Origin: Niebla homalea
Lineage: Eukaryota; Ascomycota; Lecanoromycetes; Lecanorales; Ramalinaceae
DNA length: 64,000 nucleotides
Assembly: GCA_019925105.1 (NCBI GenBank)
Contig: JAHGAU010000013.1
Coordinates: 124,001 to 188,000, forward strand
Reading direction: 5' to 3'
A program made the position numbers and the translations under genes. Below the pieces are notes generated by a model, which did not search any database, was not told where the DNA came from, and saw nothing but the letters and a program-made list of their open reading frames with translations. Positions 60,218-64,000 of this stretch are shown piece by piece (the stretch's first letter is position 1; the number at the start of each line of letters is the position of its first letter).

Positions 60218-60518
60218 ATTATAGTTAAATAATATAACCGTTTAAGCGGTAACTTTTAGAATTAAAGGCTTTAGGAATTTAAGCCTTTTATACACGGATA
60301 TATATAACTATAACCGTGGTTAAAATTATTATTACCGTAATTTAAGCTACCCTTAAGACCGGTTATTTAAGATAGGCCTATGTCCAGCCAGTTTATAATT
60401 CCTTAAGAATTAGTCTACCTTTTGAATTTAAGTATTAAATCTATAGTTATACTTCACGTCTTCTACAAACCCCTTTTGACTAGCCCCGCCAGCTGTGAGC
60501 CGGCGGACCTGTCTAACA
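60218..60518 (+). repeat. Gypsy-2 3' LTR, second part
   Basis: Matches 21,595-21,891 of the 5' LTR, including CGTCCAGCCA and GCCGGCGGACC. The last 60 bases (TTGACTAGCCCCGCCAGCTG) are almost free of RIP damage, whereas the 5' LTR has AT-rich versions. Ends GTCTAACA. TAGAA at 60,519-60,523 follows and also occurs at 21,208-21,212. Confidence 0.85.
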
Positions 60519-61700
60519 TAGAATCTTAATAAGTTTTAAGTTAAAAAGAATACATTAAAGATACTTATCCCCCTTCTTATTAAAATAAAGTAAGAATAAA
60601 TTAAGAAGGAAATTAATTTTATTAATATCCCGGAAATTAATTTAAGTAAATATAAATTCCCGTTAAACGTAAGAAAAATTAAAATTAAAAGGATCTAAAG
60701 AATAAAAATTATAGTAATCGTTTTATAAGTTATAATAAAATAAACCGAACATTAACGGAAATATAGGGACTTTATACTTTAAAGTTATCGTTACTTAATT
60801 CTTAACGATAAAAAGATTATTAATAAGTACCTTTACCGCTATAAGATTATAAGGAAGGGCGATAACGTATTAACGATCCAGTTCTAGACGGGTAAGAATA
60901 ATTTAATTTACTTCCTGTTTATTATATATACCGGAAATCTAATTATAAATATAGATAAAGAAAGCAAGACGTTATATACTTTTTTATTTTTATCCTTTAT
61001 TCGCGGAGACTAAGTTAAAACTTATAGTAAAAGTTAATACTTATAATTACCGTTAAATATTATTTATAAAGTAAAATATCCGGGTAACCGTTAAATTTAT
61101 AATATTTACCGGATTATTACTATAATTTAATTTTATTATAAAGATAAATAAAATTATTAAAGATTTTACGGAGAAGGCCCGTTATTAATTAAGGAAGAAA
61201 AAAAGAAGCGGAAATTAATTATATTAATTATATAAACCGGAAAACATCTTTTATAACCGTAAAAACATAATAATAAACGTTTATTAAAAGTTTTTAAAAA
61301 AATTAATAATAATAATAATACGAGAAAAATATATATTAAATACGTAAGTATTAATAAGGGTATTTAAAGGTATTACGTAAGGTTAAAGCAATATAAATAT
61401 ATAAAAAAACAGAAGAATAACGAGCTTAAAAATAGCCTTTATAAGGATATAGTTATAATATTATAAATTTCTTAAGGAAGTTAAAATATAAAAAGTATAT
61501 AAATAGATTATTACTCTTTAAACGGCCGTTAATATCCTTTACCTTAAGGGATAAAGGGTAGAAGCCTGGTAAACGCCGGTTTTTATTTTAACGTTATAAG
61601 TATCAGGTTTTTACGGTTATTAATAAGGCCAAAAGGCCGCGTATTAAGGAACGCCGGAATTAGCTTAGCTAGACCCGTAGTATAAATCAATCAATCAATC
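60519..61700 (+). mobile_element. LINE L8: subfamily B 3' part, split by Gypsy-2
   Basis: Homology to L7 starts at the very edge of the Gypsy-2 LTR (AGAATCTTAATAAG) and continues to the tail (AATC)4 at 61,700. The last 200 bases match L1, with GGGTAGAAGCCTGGTAAACG. That homology reaches the LTR junction exactly, together with the 15-bp repeat at 21,107 and 61,701, indicates that Gypsy-2 inserted into L8 and that L8 is a 5'-truncated copy of about 1.27 kb. The RT C-terminal part is the only coding content. Confidence 0.8.
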
Positions 61701-61715
61701 AATAATAATATTAAA
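61701..61715. repeat. 15-bp direct repeat, right copy; probable target-site duplication of L8
   Basis: AATAATAATATTAAA, exact repeat of 21,107-21,121. Confidence 0.6.
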
Positions 61716-62981
61716 AACGAAAAAGCGTAAACATTAAATTATAAGTGTTTAACGTATTATTAAGTTAAAGATATTAAGTGGATCAAGTTATTAAGGTAAT
61801 AAAAGACCAATAAATATATTTATTAAGGTTATATTAACGCTTTAATAATTTTAATAATATTATCCGTTATATTATTTTTAATAATATATAGATTATAAGC
61901 GCTTAATATTTAACGTTATTAATTTTAACGTTTAACGTTAAACTCTAATATTATTAACGTATAGAAATAAAAGAATAATTTATAGTTCTGCGTTAATACG
62001 GATTACTTTTTTTCCCTTCGTTTTCTTTTAAATATAAATTAATAATACTTAAATTAAATATAAGAGTATTATACCGTTTTCCTTTTTCCTTTAACTCTTA
62101 ATTAAAGGTATTTCTTTAATATTATTTAATAAAAAAAGCTTTTTAATTTCATTTTAAAGTATTATTCTTAAAAGTTAAAATTAATCCTTTTAATAACGCC
62201 ATTAAAAAAGTATAATTTTTTTTTTTCCTTTTCTTTAAATAAGCTAAAGCCTATATTTCCCTTTTTCTCTTTATTTCTTAGGCTACCGGATATTATAAGT
62301 TTAAGGTCCTATCTTCTTACCCCGGATATAAAGTCGGGAAATAAGGAATAATTCCCCGACGGAATTGACTTTTATAAAGGGCTTAGACCCCCCGTACTAA
62401 GCCGATTTAGTTATTAAACGTTAACGTTATTATTTTATTATTTTATTATAATTTATTTATTTACTCTTTAAGCCGGATAATTTTTTTATTACTTTAATAC
62501 GGGCGGTAAGCGTTTCTTTTTTAATTTAAAGGATTAATATTTCCTTTTTAACTTTTAAGGTAATTTAACGGAATATATACTCCGCCCGATTAACGGTGGT
62601 TAACGTTTAATTAACATTTAATTAGAAAACTTTAAAATCCTAAAGGATTTTATTACGTTTCTATACGTATTAGGTTTACGCCTTAATAAACTACGTACCG
62701 ATCGATTAATACTTACGTATTCATTAAATTACCCGGGGTTATAATTAATCCGGGAATTATATATATATTACAATAATAGCGGTCCGACGGCATTAAGGAT
62801 ACTTACGGGAAGGTAATAGGAAAGGTATTATTTATTACGATATTTACGGTAAAGTAAAAAAACTCCGCCGGTATAAAAATTTATATAAAACTTTATCTTA
62901 TAAAAAGTAAATTAAATAAGACGTTACTATATATATTATTAATATTATATTTATATTTACGTTAATAAAACGTTATTACGT
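61716..62981. other. Unassigned stretch with repeat Y (copy 2), possible Copia-C continuation
   Basis: The first bases can be read as K-N-E-K-A, stop, T-L-N-Y-K, which could follow RVLKQFNI of Copia-C (14,434), but this is weak. From 61,735 to about 62,230 it matches 40,560-41,080 (repeat Y). From 62,280 to 62,420 there is a GC-richer island (CCCCGGATATAAAGTCGGG; CTTAGACCCCCCGTACTAAG) with no coding sense. The remainder, including 62,580-62,880, shows nothing I can name. Confidence 0.4.
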
Positions 62982-63143
62982 TGTTGAATATGCAGGATCG
63001 CTACTTGGGAGATTACGTAACGCGGATCAGATTAGATAAAACGGACGTATTAAACTTAAGTAAAATAGCGGTGTATAATTTTATATATAGTTTTACTTTA
63101 TATATAGTAATAATTAAGCAATTTATATTTTTTAATTTTAATA
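62982..63143 (+). repeat. Copia-3 5' LTR (about 162 bp)
   Basis: Starts TGTTGAAT and ends TTTTAATA, which would be TTTCAACA before C-to-T change, giving complementary ends TGTTGAA/TTCAACA. The left 70 bases keep CpA and TpG steps. Inferred from the termini and the adjoining primer site, as no second copy is in the window. Confidence 0.6.
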
Positions 63144-63160
63144 GGTTATAGGCCCGGATC
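63144..63160 (+). other. Copia-3 primer-binding site (half-tRNA type)
   Basis: GGTTATAGGCCCGGATC resembles GGTTATAAGCCCGGC of Copia-2 and the complement of the initiator tRNA-Met anticodon arm. It is less mutated than the Copia-1 site. Confidence 0.6.
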
Positions 63161-64000
63161 ATATATTTAAATACTTAAATAACGTTTTATTAATATTCAA
63201 TTTAATCTATAAACGGTAATAAATTTATAATATAAAATATACCCGTAAATAATACCTATACGTAGGCTATATTATTAAAAAATTGACCTAGTTAAACGTA
63301 TAATATTACGGTTATAAATAAAGAAGCTTACTTAATTATTTATATTCCTAAATTAAAAAAGGAAAACTTTTTATTAATAAGAATATATAAACCGTTATTT
63401 CTTAGCCCTATTAAGGGCCGTAAACGTTTATATATTAAAGAAGTTAAATAAACGTTAAATTAATGGAGTTAAAACGTAGGGCCCTTAAGGTTAATATATA
63501 TACGTTAAGCCTTAACCGGGGTTTAAGTAAGAAATTTAAGACGTTAAATAAATATTAAATATATTATAGAATTCTACCAAGTTTAAAGCCTTAAAGATTA
63601 TATTAAAATTAAGTTTTTTTAAGATTAATTAAAAATAAGTTACTTAAATTTAAGTACATTATAACCTAAAATTACTCGCTTTAACCTAATTTTAAAGAAT
63701 AAATACAGAACGGAATAAATAATTAACAATTAAATTTTCTAAAATAAAATTTAATCCTTGAGAAAAAAAAAGCTGAGAACCAGCTATAGAATTCTTTAAT
63801 AAATAATTAAACTTAAAATAAACTTATTTATTATGAATTATAAAGAATAAAGCCTTTAAAGTGAAATAAAATAATTAAAATAAATTTAAATATTTTAATT
63901 ATAAAGGTTAAGAACTTTTAAGTAAAAAAGGTAATAATCTTAAGGGTATATATATAATATTATAATACGTTATAAAATTTCGTTTTAAGCTTAACCGGAA

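Larger units (their letters stand above)
21213..60518 (+). mobile_element. Gypsy-2: Ty3/gypsy chromovirus, in several pieces
   Basis: Pieces of one + strand element run through this span: 5' LTR (to 21,891), leader and gag (21,892-22,609; 29,203-29,754), pol (31,019-33,821), integrase end and chromodomain (39,602-40,330), and 3' LTR (42,601-42,795; 60,218-60,518). Inserted into it are Copia-2, a short LTR element, and LINEs L3, L4 and L5, each with its own target duplication. Subtracting them leaves about 7.9 kb, plausible for a chromovirus. The flanks share TAGAA at 21,208-21,212 and 60,519-60,523; a 4-5 bp duplication fits but the LTR tip is uncertain. Confidence 0.8.
62982..64000 (+). mobile_element. 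Copia-3: 5' end of another copia-type element, running off the window
   Basis: A GC-richer tract opens with TGTTGAATATGCAGGATCGC. After about 162 bp a half-tRNA primer site follows (GGTTATAGGCCCGGATC). The same arrangement is seen in Copia-1 and Copia-2, but the LTR sequence differs, so this is a separate family. The remaining 0.85 kb should be leader and gag; I could not identify a gag motif. The 3' LTR and its target duplication lie outside the window, so the length is unknown. Confidence 0.65.

Noticed and set aside
14440..61700. (AATC)n or (GATT)n runs as independent microsatellites or a CRISPR-like array
   Set aside because: Each run sits at the 3' end of a LINE copy after the same TATAAATC sequence, so they are LINE tails. 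No spacers or cas genes.
63290..63480. Possible helix-turn-helix transposase start (NKEAYLIIYIPKLKK)
   Set aside because: The resemblance to pogo-type domains is faint, and the stretch follows a copia LTR and primer site, so gag is the more likely identity.
1..64000. Mitochondrial or Plasmodium-like AT-rich genome
   Set aside because: Coding homologies are nuclear retrotransposons, CpG is kept while CpA and TpG are lost, and there are no mitochondrial genes, tRNAs or rRNAs.

Overview
The window is a gene-free, extremely AT-rich block of a fungal genome, built almost entirely from retrotransposons inserted into one another. The best guess for the host is a filamentous ascomycete (Pezizomycotina). 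Three observations support this. CpA and TpG are very scarce while TpA and CpG are common, which is the footprint of repeat-induced point mutation (RIP). Every coding region I recognise is a retrotransposon pol or gag whose Gln and Trp codons have become stops and whose catalytic Asp has become Asn. The element types are also typical of such fungi: Ty1/copia elements with a half-tRNA primer site, Ty3/gypsy chromoviruses, and a Tad1-like LINE with a tetranucleotide (AATC)n tail. No reading frame exceeds 113 codons, and I found no host gene, tRNA or rRNA. Family names used here (Copia-1, Gypsy-2, LINE copies L1-L8) are local labels only.

Layout. An old copia fragment (Copia-C) at about 13,428-14,434 is the oldest recognisable host sequence. 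Copia-1 (260-13,422, + strand, TSD AATTT) lies against its left side and is itself split by Gypsy-1 (3,291-9,869, - strand, TSD TTAAG). To the right, LINE L1 (14,435-15,310, -) is followed by full-length LINE L2 (15,309-21,110, +). Next comes Gypsy-2, a chromovirus whose parts are spread from about 21,213 to 60,518. It apparently sits inside a truncated LINE, L8, whose 15-bp flank repeat occurs at 21,107 and again at 61,701.

Gypsy-2 carries five insertions: Copia-2 (22,615-29,197, -), a short non-autonomous LTR element (29,760-31,013), LINE L3 (33,822-39,587, +), short LINE L4 (41,709-42,024, +), and LINE L5 (42,796-60,204, +) inside its 3' LTR. L5 is in turn interrupted by two full-length LINEs, L6 (44,700-50,472, +) and L7 (51,077-56,916, -). 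After L8 there is an unassigned repeat (61,716-62,981), then the 5' end of a further copia family, Copia-3 (62,982 to the window edge).

Target-site duplications and lengths agree. Removing L6 and L7 restores L5 to about 5.77 kb, the length of L3 and L6. Removing Gypsy-1 restores Copia-1 to about 6.58 kb, the length of Copia-2. Copia-2 and L4 are visibly less mutated than the rest and are probably among the youngest insertions. I see no novel defence, metabolic or regulatory system. The interest lies in the resolvable insertion history, the uneven RIP damage (spared LTRs and LINE 5' tips), and the small non-autonomous LTR element whose ends match Gypsy-1.
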